Shown here piece after piece: positions 1-7,207 of a stretch of 47,380 nucleotides of DNA (position 1 is the first letter of the stretch; each line of letters starts with the position of its first letter). Both the position numbers and the translations under genes were made by a program. This DNA is from an uncultured Collinsella sp. Lineage in GTDB: Bacteria; Actinomycetota; Coriobacteriia; Coriobacteriales; Coriobacteriaceae. The notes under the pieces are model-generated. The model was not told where the DNA came from, searched no databases, and saw nothing but the letters and a program-made list of their open reading frames with translations. The stretch is from the NCBI GenBank assembly GCA_900754445.1, contig CAAECW010000040.1:1-47380 (forward strand), in the 5' to 3' direction.

Positions 1-65
1 GGCAAATAGTCAAAATAACCCCGTCCCAAAAAGACTGGTCTGACGCTGCGCCACGAAAAGGACCT

Positions 66-193
66 ATCTACTACGTTTAGGCCGCAGGGGTCGACCATAG
101 CCGGCTTTTTCGAAAATCGGCAAGCTTTCTACCTGCGGTTTTGTTTTTGTAAATTCCGGAATGGTCGAGGGTGGCCGGTTTAACGTAGCAGAT
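66..193. repeat. Repeat-like element with imperfect terminal inverted repeats
   Basis: The ends at 66-79 (ATCTACTACGTTTA) and 180-193 (reverse complement ATCTGCTACGTTAA) match at 12 of 14 positions and enclose about 100 bases with no credible gene. Each end is followed inward by a related GGTCGA...GCCGG stretch. The whole stretch 1-345 has no gene I can support: the open frames on the minus strand simply read through this element. It lies downstream of the fusion gene's stop codon. Calling it a dispersed element is inference and rests on its structure. Confidence 0.4.
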
Positions 194-345
194 GGCCACG
201 TTTCGTGACAAACGGTCCGATCCAAGACCCAAGGCAGCCAGCCTCGATTGGCCATTCTCGAAGTTGCGGTGGAATACGGACTGAGTTGGCCCCTTAAAGG
301 CAAAAACGCTCCGTATTTCACCGCAAGTTATTGGGGGGATGGGTT

Positions 346-2127
346 TTAGAGGCGGGCGAGGTCGTGGGCTTGGGCAGCTGCCTCGCCGGCACAGATGAGG
401 TTGGTTGTGGCTTCTTGCGGATCGAGTGCCTGTTCCAGGCCCATGGGCTTGCGGCAGATCGGAAGCACCAAGTCGATGCCCTGCACACACACCGCATCCA
501 GGTTGTCAGCGCGACCGCCCACGACAGCGATCACCGGTTTGCCACACCGCTTGGCACGGCGCGCCACGCCCACCGGCGCCTTACCGGCGGCGGATTGCTC
601 ATCCATATTGCCCTCGCCTGTAATGACCAGGTCGACATCGCGCACGCGCTCGTCAAACCCCACGAGATCGAGCACCGTCTCCACACCCGAGCGTAACTCC
701 GCACCGAGCGCCAGCAGCGCGGCACCCAAGCCACCTGCCGCGCCCGCGCCAGGCACGCCGAGCACCGAGCCAAATGTCCGTGCGCCCTCGGGCGTGCGCA
801 ACAACCCCTGGGCTCGAGCTCTGGCAATCGCCGCATCGAGCAAGCGACCGTAGCCGACCATCCGGCTGTCGTACTTGCCCAGCGCCTCGGCATCATCCGT
901 CGGCAGACCCTTCTGTCCGCCGAACACCGCAAGCGCGCCGCGACGCCCCACGAGCGGATTCTCGACATCGGAAAGCACCACGACACGTGCGCCGTTCAGC
1001 GTCCGAAGCGCTGGCGCCAAATCGATGCTCGCCACGTGTTCAAGGCCTGCAAGACCGGGAACGATATCGCGGCCGTGTTCATTGACAAGGTGGGCGCCCA
1101 GCGCCTGCAGCATACCGGCGCCGCCATCGTTGGTGGCGCTGCCGCCCAAACCAATATAGATAGTCTTTGCGCCCATGCGAACCGCGCGAAGCATGAGCTC
1201 GCCCACGCCATAGGTTGTAGCAGCCAGCGCCGACGACTCCGTGCAAGGCGAATACCCAATACCCGCCGCCTCGGCCATCTCAATTACAGCCGAGTCGTGC
1301 TCGTCGTCCACCAGCATCCGGGCAGACACGCGGTCGCCCAAGGGACCTGCCACCTCGCAGGTCACAATCTCACCGCCGCACGCGGCAACGGCATCGAGCG
1401 TCCCCTCGCCGCCATCCGCCAGCGGCAATGTGGCCACCTGGGCATCGGGCCAAACGCGGCGCACGCCTTCGGCAACCGCCGCCTCCGCCTGTGCACTCGA
1501 AACGCTACCCTTAAAGGAGTCAATCGCCAACAGCACACGGCGGGGCCGGCGGCACGCAGGACCAAAGTCAACCGCCGTGCCAGTATCCTCACCGGCACCC
1601 GCAAGCGCTGCGGCGTGTGCGGCATGCGCCTCAAGATCGGCCCCACAACCGCAATCAGCGCCGCCCGCTCCGCGCAGACCGCCAAAATAGTTACTCAGCA
1701 GCTCGCGGCATTCATCCGCCAGGACCCCAGCCGTCACGTTAAACCGATGATTCAGGCGCGAATCGGCATTCAGGTCATACAGCGAACCCAGCGCGCCCGC
1801 CTTGGCATCACTCGCGCCATACACGCAGCGCCCCACGCGCGCGTTGACCATAAGGCCCGCGCACATGCAGCAGGGTTCCAACGTCACATAGACCGTACAG
1901 TCGGAAAGGCGCCAGCGGCCAAGCGACCGAGCGGCAGCGCACAGGGCCGCGAACTCTGCATGGGCCGAAGGATCCTGATCGAGCTCGCGACGATTATGCG
2001 CCCGCGCGACAATCTCGCCGTCGCGCACCACTACGGCTCCGATGGGCACCTCGCCCACCGCCGCGGCGGCTCGCGCCTCCGCCAACGCCTCGCGCATGAA
2101 CTTCTCGTCGATTTCGGTGATCGTCAT
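346..2127 (-). CDS. tadA: tRNA-adenosine deaminase (TadA) fused to glycerate 2-kinase (GlxK/GarK family)
   Basis: One uninterrupted frame of 593 residues joins two enzymes. Residues 1-150 are a TadA-type deaminase that converts A34 to inosine in tRNA-Arg(ACG). They carry the zinc/catalytic motif HAE (H56, E58) and PCCMC (C86, C89). Residues 150-195 form a Gly/Ala/Cys-rich linker. Residues from about 197 to the end are a full glycerate kinase, with LLAIDSFKGS, the LADGGEGT loop and GLGGSATNDGG, which makes 2- or 3-phosphoglycerate from glycerate and ATP. The ATG at 2127 is chosen because AGGGAAGG lies just upstream; a longer frame would run up to the divergent tRNA. Both domains look intact, so both activities are plausible. 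The physiological link between them is unknown to me. Confidence 0.9.
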   Translation of the reverse strand: MTITEIDEKFMREALAEARAAAAVGEVPIGAVVVRDGEIVARAHNRRELDQDPSAHAEFAALCAAARSLGRWRLSDCTVYVTLEPCCMCAGLMVNARVGRCVYGASDAKAGALGSLYDLNADSRLNHRFNVTAGVLADECRELLSNYFGGLRGAGGADCGCGADLEAHAAHAAALAGAGEDTGTAVDFGPACRRPRRVLLAIDSFKGSVSSAQAEAAVAEGVRRVWPDAQVATLPLADGGEGTLDAVAACGGEIVTCEVAGPLGDRVSARMLVDDEHDSAVIEMAEAAGIGYSPCTESSALAATTYGVGELMLRAVRMGAKTIYIGLGGSATNDGGAGMLQALGAHLVNEHGRDIVPGLAGLEHVASIDLAPALRTLNGARVVVLSDVENPLVGRRGALAVFGGQKGLPTDDAEALGKYDSRMVGYGRLLDAAIARARAQGLLRTPEGARTFGSVLGVPGAGAAGGLGAALLALGAELRSGVETVLDLVGFDERVRDVDLVITGEGNMDEQSAAGKAPVGVARRAKRCGKPVIAVVGGRADNLDAVCVQGIDLVLPICRKPMGLEQALDPQEATTNLICAGEAAAQAHDLARL

Positions 2128-2178
2128 CGTTCGCCTTCCCTGTTGCAAATTCAAAACGATGCTATCATTACGACTCAC

Positions 2179-2268
2179 GGAGAGATGGCAGAGCGGTTGA
2201 ATGCGGCGGTCTTGAAAACCGTTGAGCGCGAGAGCGTTCCGGGGGTTCGAATCCCCCTCTCTCCGCCA
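2179..2268 (+). tRNA. tRNA-Ser (anticodon UGA)
   Basis: The acceptor arms GGAGAGA (2179-2185) and TCTCTCC (2258-2264) pair fully. The anticodon loop CTTGAAA gives anticodon TGA. There is a long variable arm typical of class II tRNAs (GAGCGCGAGAGCGTTC region), a T loop GGTTCGAATCC, discriminator G and an encoded CCA. It reads UCA and by wobble UCG codons. It is divergent from the tadA fusion gene and ends three bases before the convergent TetR gene's stop codon. Confidence 0.97.
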
Positions 2269-2271
2269 CTT

Positions 2272-2868
2272 CTAGTGATGCACCGGCGTCATGGTTCGCT
2301 CAAACAGTGCATCGACCACGTCGGCTATCTCAGGTCGACGCTCAAGATCGTGACCCGACTCCCACCATATCGTGAAAAGTCGAATAATACCGCCGGCGAC
2401 AAACTCAGACGTCGTCTCAAGTGACACGGGGGCCAGGGCATCCTCGGCAAGCACGTTCATCACGCGCTCGCGGATGGAGCGGGCAATGCGGTCGCAAATA
2501 ACGTTGGTCAACATGCCCGACATGCTGCTTGCCAAAATGTTATCCATGAGCCGCTCGTGCGTCAGAATCAAATCCATGGCATCGTCCAAAATCGCGTGCC
2601 GAAGCGCGCGCACGTCCTCGGCAGACACTGCGCCGGCCTCATCGGGCTGTTTTTGCGGCAAGCCCGACATGAGCTCATCGATATAAAAGGCAAAGTAATC
2701 GTTCTTGTCGCGAAAGTGCTTGTAGAACGTCGTGCGGCGAATCATGGCGCGGTCGCACAGCATGGCAACCGTCAGGTCCTCAAAACGATGCTCCTCGAGA
2801 AGCTCGGTGAAGGCATCGAACAGAGCGCGGTAGGTTTTCTTAATGCGAAGGTCCACTGGTATCGCCAT
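2272..2868 (-). CDS. TetR/AcrR family transcriptional regulator
   Basis: A 198-residue protein with an N-terminal TetR helix-turn-helix: an AFTELLEEHRFEDLTVAMLC helix region, then the recognition stretch RTTFYKHFRDKNDYFAFYID near residues 45-65. A mostly helical C-terminal ligand or dimer domain resembles the TetR C-terminal type found in DhaS-like regulators. ATG 2868 is the first start before the HTH; its Shine-Dalgarno match is poor (only AGG, directly adjacent). It is divergent from lemA across 199 bases, so lemA or itself may be the target; this is inference. The effector is unknown. Confidence 0.85.
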   Translation of the reverse strand: MAIPVDLRIKKTYRALFDAFTELLEEHRFEDLTVAMLCDRAMIRRTTFYKHFRDKNDYFAFYIDELMSGLPQKQPDEAGAVSAEDVRALRHAILDDAMDLILTHERLMDNILASSMSGMLTNVICDRIARSIRERVMNVLAEDALAPVSLETTSEFVAGGIIRLFTIWWESGHDLERRPEIADVVDALFERTMTPVHH

Positions 2869-2958
2869 CCTCAGGGCAAAGACAACACTCGTCAATCTGT
2901 CGCATATCTTACACCTGTACCTCGCGCGCTTTGCCCCGGTGCCAACCCCGCCGAAAAC

Positions 2959-3017
2959 ATAACGCTTGCCGGAAAGTTCGGCACGGCAAAACGTTGCGGG
3001 TATACTAGTAGCGTTAT
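2959..3017 (+). promoter_or_regulatory. Probable lemA promoter with flanking inverted repeat
   Basis: A TATACT -10 hexamer lies at 3001-3006; no good -35 is visible. The 8-mers ATAACGCT (2959-2966) and AGCGTTAT (3010-3017) form a perfect inverted pair around it. They could be an operator for the divergent TetR protein, but this is only positional evidence. Confidence 0.35.
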
Positions 3018-3067
3018 ACCAACGGCAGCTGGCGCATGCCGCCGCGGCCATTCGAAACGGAGACATC

Positions 3068-3619
3068 ATGATTACCGTCATCATCGGCATCGTTGTTGTC
3101 ATTGTGATTGTCTGCGCCATCGCCGGCATCTACAACAACATGGTCACCAAGCGTAACCGCATTGATAACGCCTGGCAGAACATCGATACGCAGCTGCAGC
3201 GCCGCAACGACCTGATCCCCAACCTAGTCGAGACCGTCAAGGGCTACGCCAAGCACGAGCAGGAGACGCTCTCCGCCGTGATCAGCGCGCGTAACACCGC
3301 CGTCAAGGCCACCACGCCCGAGGCAAAGATGGAAGCCGACAACGTGCTGACCGGTGCGCTGCGTCAGCTCTTCGCCGTAGCCGAGGCCTATCCCGATCTT
3401 AAGGCAAACACCAACTTTACGCAGCTGCAGGCATCGCTCGAGGATACCGAGAACAAGATTAGCTATGCACGCCAGAGCTACAACGATTGCGTGCTCAGCT
3501 ACAACAACGCCATTCAGACGTTCCCGGCTGTCATCTTTGCCGGCATCTTCCAGTTTAAGGAGCGCCAGGGCTTCGAGGCCGCCGAAGCAGCCCGCCAGGC
3601 CCCGACCGTCAAGTTCTAG
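3068..3619 (+). CDS. lemA: LemA family protein
   Basis: A 183-residue protein of normal LemA length. Residues 1-24 are a single hydrophobic N-terminal anchor, and the rest is a long helical cytoplasmic domain containing the family signatures NRIDNAWQNIDTQLQRRNDL and NLVETVKGYAKHE, and later ENKISYARQSYNDCVLSYN. The start is set by GGAGA six bases upstream. The biochemical function of LemA proteins is not established; they are membrane-anchored and often pair with a TPM-domain or HtpX protein, neither of which is adjacent here. A strong terminator follows, so it is a single-gene transcript. Confidence 0.93.
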   Translation: MITVIIGIVVVIVIVCAIAGIYNNMVTKRNRIDNAWQNIDTQLQRRNDLIPNLVETVKGYAKHEQETLSAVISARNTAVKATTPEAKMEADNVLTGALRQLFAVAEAYPDLKANTNFTQLQASLEDTENKISYARQSYNDCVLSYNNAIQTFPAVIFAGIFQFKERQGFEAAEAARQAPTVKF

Positions 3620-3655
3620 CAGTTTGACAGCGCATCCTTAATCGGCTAAATGCAT

Positions 3656-3701
3656 AAACCTCCCCGTCGAATGCATACTTCGACGGGGAGGTTTCCTTTT
3701 T
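3656..3701 (+). terminator. Rho-independent terminator of lemA
   Basis: A perfect 15-bp stem (3656-3670 with 3680-3694, core CCTCCCCGTCGA) is followed by CCTTTTTC. Confidence 0.88.
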
Positions 3702-3954
3702 CGCGAAGGTCCCCCTCTAAGCGCCGTGCATTTTTAGGAGTATTCAACATAACCAAGGGCTTCGGGCGCCACGATAAATGCCAAAGAGCGCGAATATCCC
3801 TGCGAATCAAACGCTGCCAGCCCATAACCCCGCCCATCATCCGTAGAAAACATCGATAACTCCCGATTTTTTGCCCGAGATCGGTATGCAGGGGTCTTCG
3901 ATTGCAGAATACTCGCAAAAATGCACGTCGCCACCACCCCCACATGGCGCGAAC

Positions 3955-3985
3955 CAAAACAAAAGCGCGGCCTAAAAGGCCGCGC
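3955..3985 (-). terminator. Rho-independent terminator downstream of ilvE
   Basis: GCGCGGCC (3965-3972) pairs with GGCCGCGC (3978-3985). On the minus strand the stem is followed by TTTTGTTTTGG. The stretch 3702-3954 has no gene I can support; a 69-codon minus-strand frame from a GTG at 3943 lacks a convincing ribosome site. Confidence 0.85.
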
Positions 3986-4038
3986 ACCATCTTTAATTCA
4001 GATTAATTATTGTTCGTTGTGACATCGCCGAGCCCGCA

Positions 4039-4163
4039 GGGCGGAGAGCAAGCTCCCTCCCGGCGCACTCCGCAGGACGCAAGAAGCCCTCGCCGCACGA
4101 AGTGCGCAGCGAGGGCTTCTTGCATGTCCGAGGACGCGCCGGGAGGGAGCTTGCTCTCTGCCC
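4039..4163. repeat. Long near-perfect hairpin (about 125 nt) downstream of ilvE
   Basis: The outer arms 4039-4066 and 4136-4163 match at 27 of 28 positions. An inner arm pair (4075-4098 with 4102-4129) carries AAGAAGCCCTCGC against GCGAGGGCTTCTT and closes on GCACGAAGTGC. The whole element can fold into one rod. It sits between the ilvE stop codon and the ilvE terminator and has no T tract, so it is not a normal terminator. Confidence 0.85.
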
Positions 4164-4179
4164 GGACAGGAAAGGCTAA

Positions 4180-5232
4180 TTACGCGACGGTGTAAACCCA
4201 GTTGTGCTTGTCCTCGACAGCACCAGACTGGATGCCGGTCAGAGTCTCGCGGAGCTTCTTCATCACGGGGCCGATCTCGGTGTAGCCAGCCGGGAAGGTC
4301 ACGGTCTCATCGGCACCATAGACCTTGTTGTCGATCTCGCCAACCGGGGAGATGACGGCAGCGGTGCCGCACAGGCCGCACTCCACAAAGGTGCCGGCCT
4401 TGACCTCGGCCCACTCGACGGGACGCTGATCGACGGTCATACCCAGGTCCTGAGCAACCTGAACGAGCGAACGACGGGTGATGGAGGGCAGGATGGAGTC
4501 GGTGTGCGACTGCGGAACGACGAGCGTGCCGTCCTCCTTCACGAACAGGACGTTGGCGCCGCCGGTCTCCTCGACATAGGTGCGGGACTCGGAGTCGAGA
4601 TACAGGTTCTCGGCATAGCCCTCGCGATGGGCCTCCATCGTGGGCTTAAGGGACATGGCGTAGTTCAGGCCGGCCTTGATGTTGCCGGTGCCGTGCGGTG
4701 CGGCACGGTCATACTCGGAAACGCGCAGCTTGACGGGCTTGAGGCCACCCTTAAAGTACGGACCGACCGGGGTCACGAGAATGCGGAACGTGTACTCAGG
4801 AGCGGGAGCCACGCCGATCACGTCACCGGAACCGATCATAAACGGACGCACGTACAGGGTTGCGCCGGAGCCGAAGGGCGGAACCCAAGCGGCGTTGGCA
4901 GAAACGACCTGCTTGACGGCCTCAACGAACTTGTCCTTGGGGAACGGGGGCATCTCGAGGCGCTGCGCAGAGTTGTACATGCGCTCGGCGTTCATGTCGG
5001 GACGGAAGCAGACGATGCTGCCGTCCTCGGCGGTGTAGGCCTTCAGACCCTCAAAGACCTCCTGGCAGTAATGGAAGATGCCACCGCACTCGGAGACATG
5101 CAGGGTATGGTCGGTGGTCAGGCCGCCCTCGTCCCACTCGCCATCCTTCCAATGAGCCTCGTAGCTGTAATCGGTCTTCATGTAGCCAAAGCCGAGGCTA
5201 CCCCAATCGATATCCTTCTTCTCGACAGTCAT
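4180..5232 (-). CDS. ilvE: Branched-chain amino acid aminotransferase
   Basis: A 350-residue PLP fold-type IV enzyme that moves the amino group between glutamate and the 2-oxo acids of valine, leucine and isoleucine, the last step of their synthesis. The Schiff-base lysine is K186 in GTGNIKAGLNYA. Other family marks are VFEGLKAY (58-66), RLEMPPFP, YVRPFMIGS and the EETGGANVLFV stretch. This is the longer type II IlvE form, also known from other Actinobacteria and Bacillota. ATG 5232 follows AAGGAG; a longer frame starting at 5382 encodes an implausible Arg-rich lead. The gene stands alone and no Ile/Val/Leu leader peptide is visible. Confidence 0.95.
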   Translation of the reverse strand: MTVEKKDIDWGSLGFGYMKTDYSYEAHWKDGEWDEGGLTTDHTLHVSECGGIFHYCQEVFEGLKAYTAEDGSIVCFRPDMNAERMYNSAQRLEMPPFPKDKFVEAVKQVVSANAAWVPPFGSGATLYVRPFMIGSGDVIGVAPAPEYTFRILVTPVGPYFKGGLKPVKLRVSEYDRAAPHGTGNIKAGLNYAMSLKPTMEAHREGYAENLYLDSESRTYVEETGGANVLFVKEDGTLVVPQSHTDSILPSITRRSLVQVAQDLGMTVDQRPVEWAEVKAGTFVECGLCGTAAVISPVGEIDNKVYGADETVTFPAGYTEIGPVMKKLRETLTGIQSGAVEDKHNWVYTVA

Positions 5233-5386
5233 ATGTCGCTCCTTACATACACAGTTGCAAACTCGCGAACCCGCACGCAAGGACCGAGGCCGGCCGCGTC
5301 GCAACGTCGCACGCCCGGAGCGTAGAGCCGGACGGGACACGCAAACAGCATCAAAGCCGATGGTACGTCGATTCGCATGCACGAGA

Positions 5387-5392
5387 TTGTAC
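5387..5392 (-). promoter_or_regulatory. Possible ilvE -10 element
   Basis: TACAAT on the minus strand, about 155 bases before the ilvE start, with no convincing -35. It is the best candidate in the ilvE upstream region. Confidence 0.3.
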
Positions 5393-5461
5393 TCCGCACG
5401 CGCGTCGGATAAAACGTTTTTCTTTAACTAACTAAAGTAATTTCATTTGACCGAAGCTGAA

Positions 5462-5493
5462 GAGGCCCGCCACCGTAAACGGCGACGGGCCTC
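5462..5493 (-). terminator. Hairpin terminator after the DedA gene
   Basis: GAGGCCCG (5462-5469) pairs with CGGGCCTC (5486-5493), with an inner CCG/CGG. The T tract on the minus strand is weak (CTTCAGCTTC). Confidence 0.6.
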
Positions 5494-5521
5494 AACTGCA
5501 CGGTTTGCGCGCTGGCTCGAG

Positions 5522-6169
5522 CTACGCGTTCTTTTTGCCCAGCTTAGCCTTAACCAGACCGACCACGGTCGGGATGATCGACACGGCAACGATGCCGATA
5601 ATCAGCAGCTCAAAGTGCTCCTGCACAAAGGGGATGCCGCCAAAGAAGTAGCCCAGCAGTGTAAAGAGCGTTGACCAGGTAATGCCACCCAGCACGTTAA
5701 AGATGACAAAGTTGCGCCAGTGCATGCCGCCCATGCCGGCGATAAAGGGCACAAAGGTGCGGATAAACGGGAAGAAGCGACCCAGGAATATGGCCAGGTG
5801 ACCCCACTTGTCCAAGAAATCCTCGGACTTTTTGATGCGCTCGGGCGTCATAGCCTTGACCTTGCCCGAAGCGATAATCTTTTTGCCAAAGAAGTGACCG
5901 ATCATAAAGTTGCACTGGTCACCCAGGATGGCAGCAGCCCATGCGACGGCCAGAAGCGCCACAATGTTAAAGCCACCGTTGTGGGCAAAGAAGCCCGAAG
6001 CAAACAGCAGCGAATCGCCGGGGAGGAACGGGAAGAACACCACGCCCGTCTCGATAAAGATAATCAGGAACACGCAGCCATAGGCCATAAGCGGGCCGGC
6101 AGCAATCCAGCTGGCGATCGCGGTACGCGGATCCTTGAGCAGCTCGGCGATAAAATTGATGAAACCCAT
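5522..6169 (-). CDS. DedA family (SNARE-associated/VTT domain) membrane protein
   Basis: A 215-residue polytopic membrane protein with about five hydrophobic segments. The DedA core is clear: FFPFLPGDSLLFASGFFA near residues 45-62, then GRFFPFIRTFVPFIAGMGGM with the conserved arginine near 136-155. Family members act as lipid (undecaprenyl phosphate or phospholipid) transporters or scramblases and affect envelope and pH homeostasis; which lipid this one moves cannot be told from sequence. ATG 6169 is favoured (GAGAGG eight bases before). A short Lys-rich tail ends it. It is a single-gene unit divergent from cysE. Confidence 0.92.
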   Translation of the reverse strand: MGFINFIAELLKDPRTAIASWIAAGPLMAYGCVFLIIFIETGVVFFPFLPGDSLLFASGFFAHNGGFNIVALLAVAWAAAILGDQCNFMIGHFFGKKIIASGKVKAMTPERIKKSEDFLDKWGHLAIFLGRFFPFIRTFVPFIAGMGGMHWRNFVIFNVLGGITWSTLFTLLGYFFGGIPFVQEHFELLIIGIVAVSIIPTVVGLVKAKLGKKNA

Positions 6170-6345
6170 GAAGTAAAACCTCTCAGTTGTGGGCGCGGAT
6201 ACGTCCAAGTTGACCAGTATACGGTTGCGGCGCCCCCTCGTGCGCAACCCCACAAAAGCATGACTCCATTACCAGCAAGTTTGCATAACTGACACCTGTA
6301 GCGCAATGGCGCCAAGATTGTCCTTCCTAATCCCTAGTAAATCGC

Positions 6346-6351
6346 TATACT
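6346..6351 (+). promoter_or_regulatory. Probable cysE -10 element
   Basis: TATACT about 42 bases upstream of the cysE start. A TTGTCC at 6318-6323 is 22 bases away, too far for a standard -35. Confidence 0.4.
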
Positions 6352-6392
6352 TTATTGAATCGCATTGCCATGGCGCTAAGGGAGGGCGGCCG

Positions 6393-7097
6393 ATGAGCTT
6401 TATCAATACCATTCGCGAGGACATCAAGACCGTCCAAGCGCAGGATCCCGCTGCGCAAAACGGTCTGGTCATTTTCCTTTCGTACCCCGGCCTGCACGCC
6501 AAGTGGAACCACGTGCCCGAGCACTGGCTCTGGGAGCACGGTCATCACTCGCTCGCCCGCGTGCTCTCGCAAATCACGCGCCATATTACCGGCGTCGAAA
6601 TTCACCCTGCCGCACAAATCGGCAAGCACTTCTTTATCGACCATGCCATGGGCGTCGTCATCGGCGAAACCACCATCGTGGGCGACAACTGCGTGCTCTA
6701 CCAGGGCGTTACACTCGGCGGCACCGGCAACGAAACCGGCAAGCGCCACCCAACGCTCGGCAACAACGTCACCGTGGGCACGGGCGCCAAAGTGCTCGGC
6801 AACATCCGCATCGGCAACAACGTCAAGATCGGCGGCAACTCGGTCGTCGTCAAGGACGTGCCCGACAACTGCACCGTCGTGGGCGTGCCGGGACGCATCA
6901 TCAAGCGCAACGGCTGCCGCGTGTTCGAGGAGAGTTTCGACGCCAAGCAGCACCGCGAGTACATGCCCGACGACGCCGCCGAGCAATCCGCGCTCAACCG
7001 TCAAGGCATCACCGAGAATGCCCGCCGCGTCAAGGAACTCGAGCGAGAGGTGGCCGAGCTCAAGGCCCTCGTCGCCAAGCTCGCGGACGAACGCTAG
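6393..7097 (+). CDS. cysE: Serine O-acetyltransferase
   Basis: A 234-residue acetyltransferase that makes O-acetylserine from serine and acetyl-CoA, the first step of cysteine synthesis. After an N-terminal helical part (EDIKTVQAQDPAA, HHSLARVLSQ) come hexapeptide repeats: HPAAQIGKHFFIDHAMGVVI, GETTIVGDNCVLYQGVTLGG and GAKVLGNIRIGNNVKIGGNS. The substrate-binding FIDHAMGVVIGET motif is intact. The C-terminus ends in a predicted coiled coil (RRVKELEREVAELKALVAKL) that many short CysE proteins lack. ATG 6393 follows AGGGAGGG by seven bases. No cysK is adjacent. Confidence 0.95.
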   Translation: MSFINTIREDIKTVQAQDPAAQNGLVIFLSYPGLHAKWNHVPEHWLWEHGHHSLARVLSQITRHITGVEIHPAAQIGKHFFIDHAMGVVIGETTIVGDNCVLYQGVTLGGTGNETGKRHPTLGNNVTVGTGAKVLGNIRIGNNVKIGGNSVVVKDVPDNCTVVGVPGRIIKRNGCRVFEESFDAKQHREYMPDDAAEQSALNRQGITENARRVKELEREVAELKALVAKLADER

Positions 7098-7132
7098 AGG
7101 CGGACGGCCACCGACAACATTGACGCCAACGC

Positions 7133-7176
7133 AAAGGCGCGCCAGGGAATTCATCCCCGGCGCGCCTTTCTTTTTG
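7133..7176 (+). terminator. Rho-independent terminator of cysE
   Basis: AAAGGCGCGCC (7133-7143) pairs with GGCGCGCCTTT (7159-7169), followed by CTTTTTG. Confidence 0.88.
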
Positions 7177-7177
7177 A

Positions 7178-7207
7178 TGTGACATGTGGGACTGTCCCTT
7201 TGTCGCA
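7178..7207. repeat. GGGAC/GTCCC-cored inverted repeat
   Basis: An imperfect palindrome with core GGGACTGTCCC and outer TGTGACA/TGTCGCA, wedged between the cysE terminator and the stop codon of the ABC gene. It resembles in layout other GGGAC-cored palindromes in this window. Confidence 0.4.

Noticed and set aside
64..490. Open frames of 85 and 137 codons on the minus strand
   Set aside because: They run through the inverted-repeat element and into the 3' end of the fusion gene, with Pro/Arg-rich composition and no ribosome site.
1036..2424. Plus-strand frame of 462 codons opposite the TadA-kinase fusion
   Set aside because: It is antisense to a well-supported gene and crosses the tRNA; its length is a product of the high GC content.
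5233..5392. Attenuator or T-box upstream of ilvE
   Set aside because: There is no Ile/Leu/Val-rich leader peptide and no T-box sequence; the region is Arg-rich if translated.
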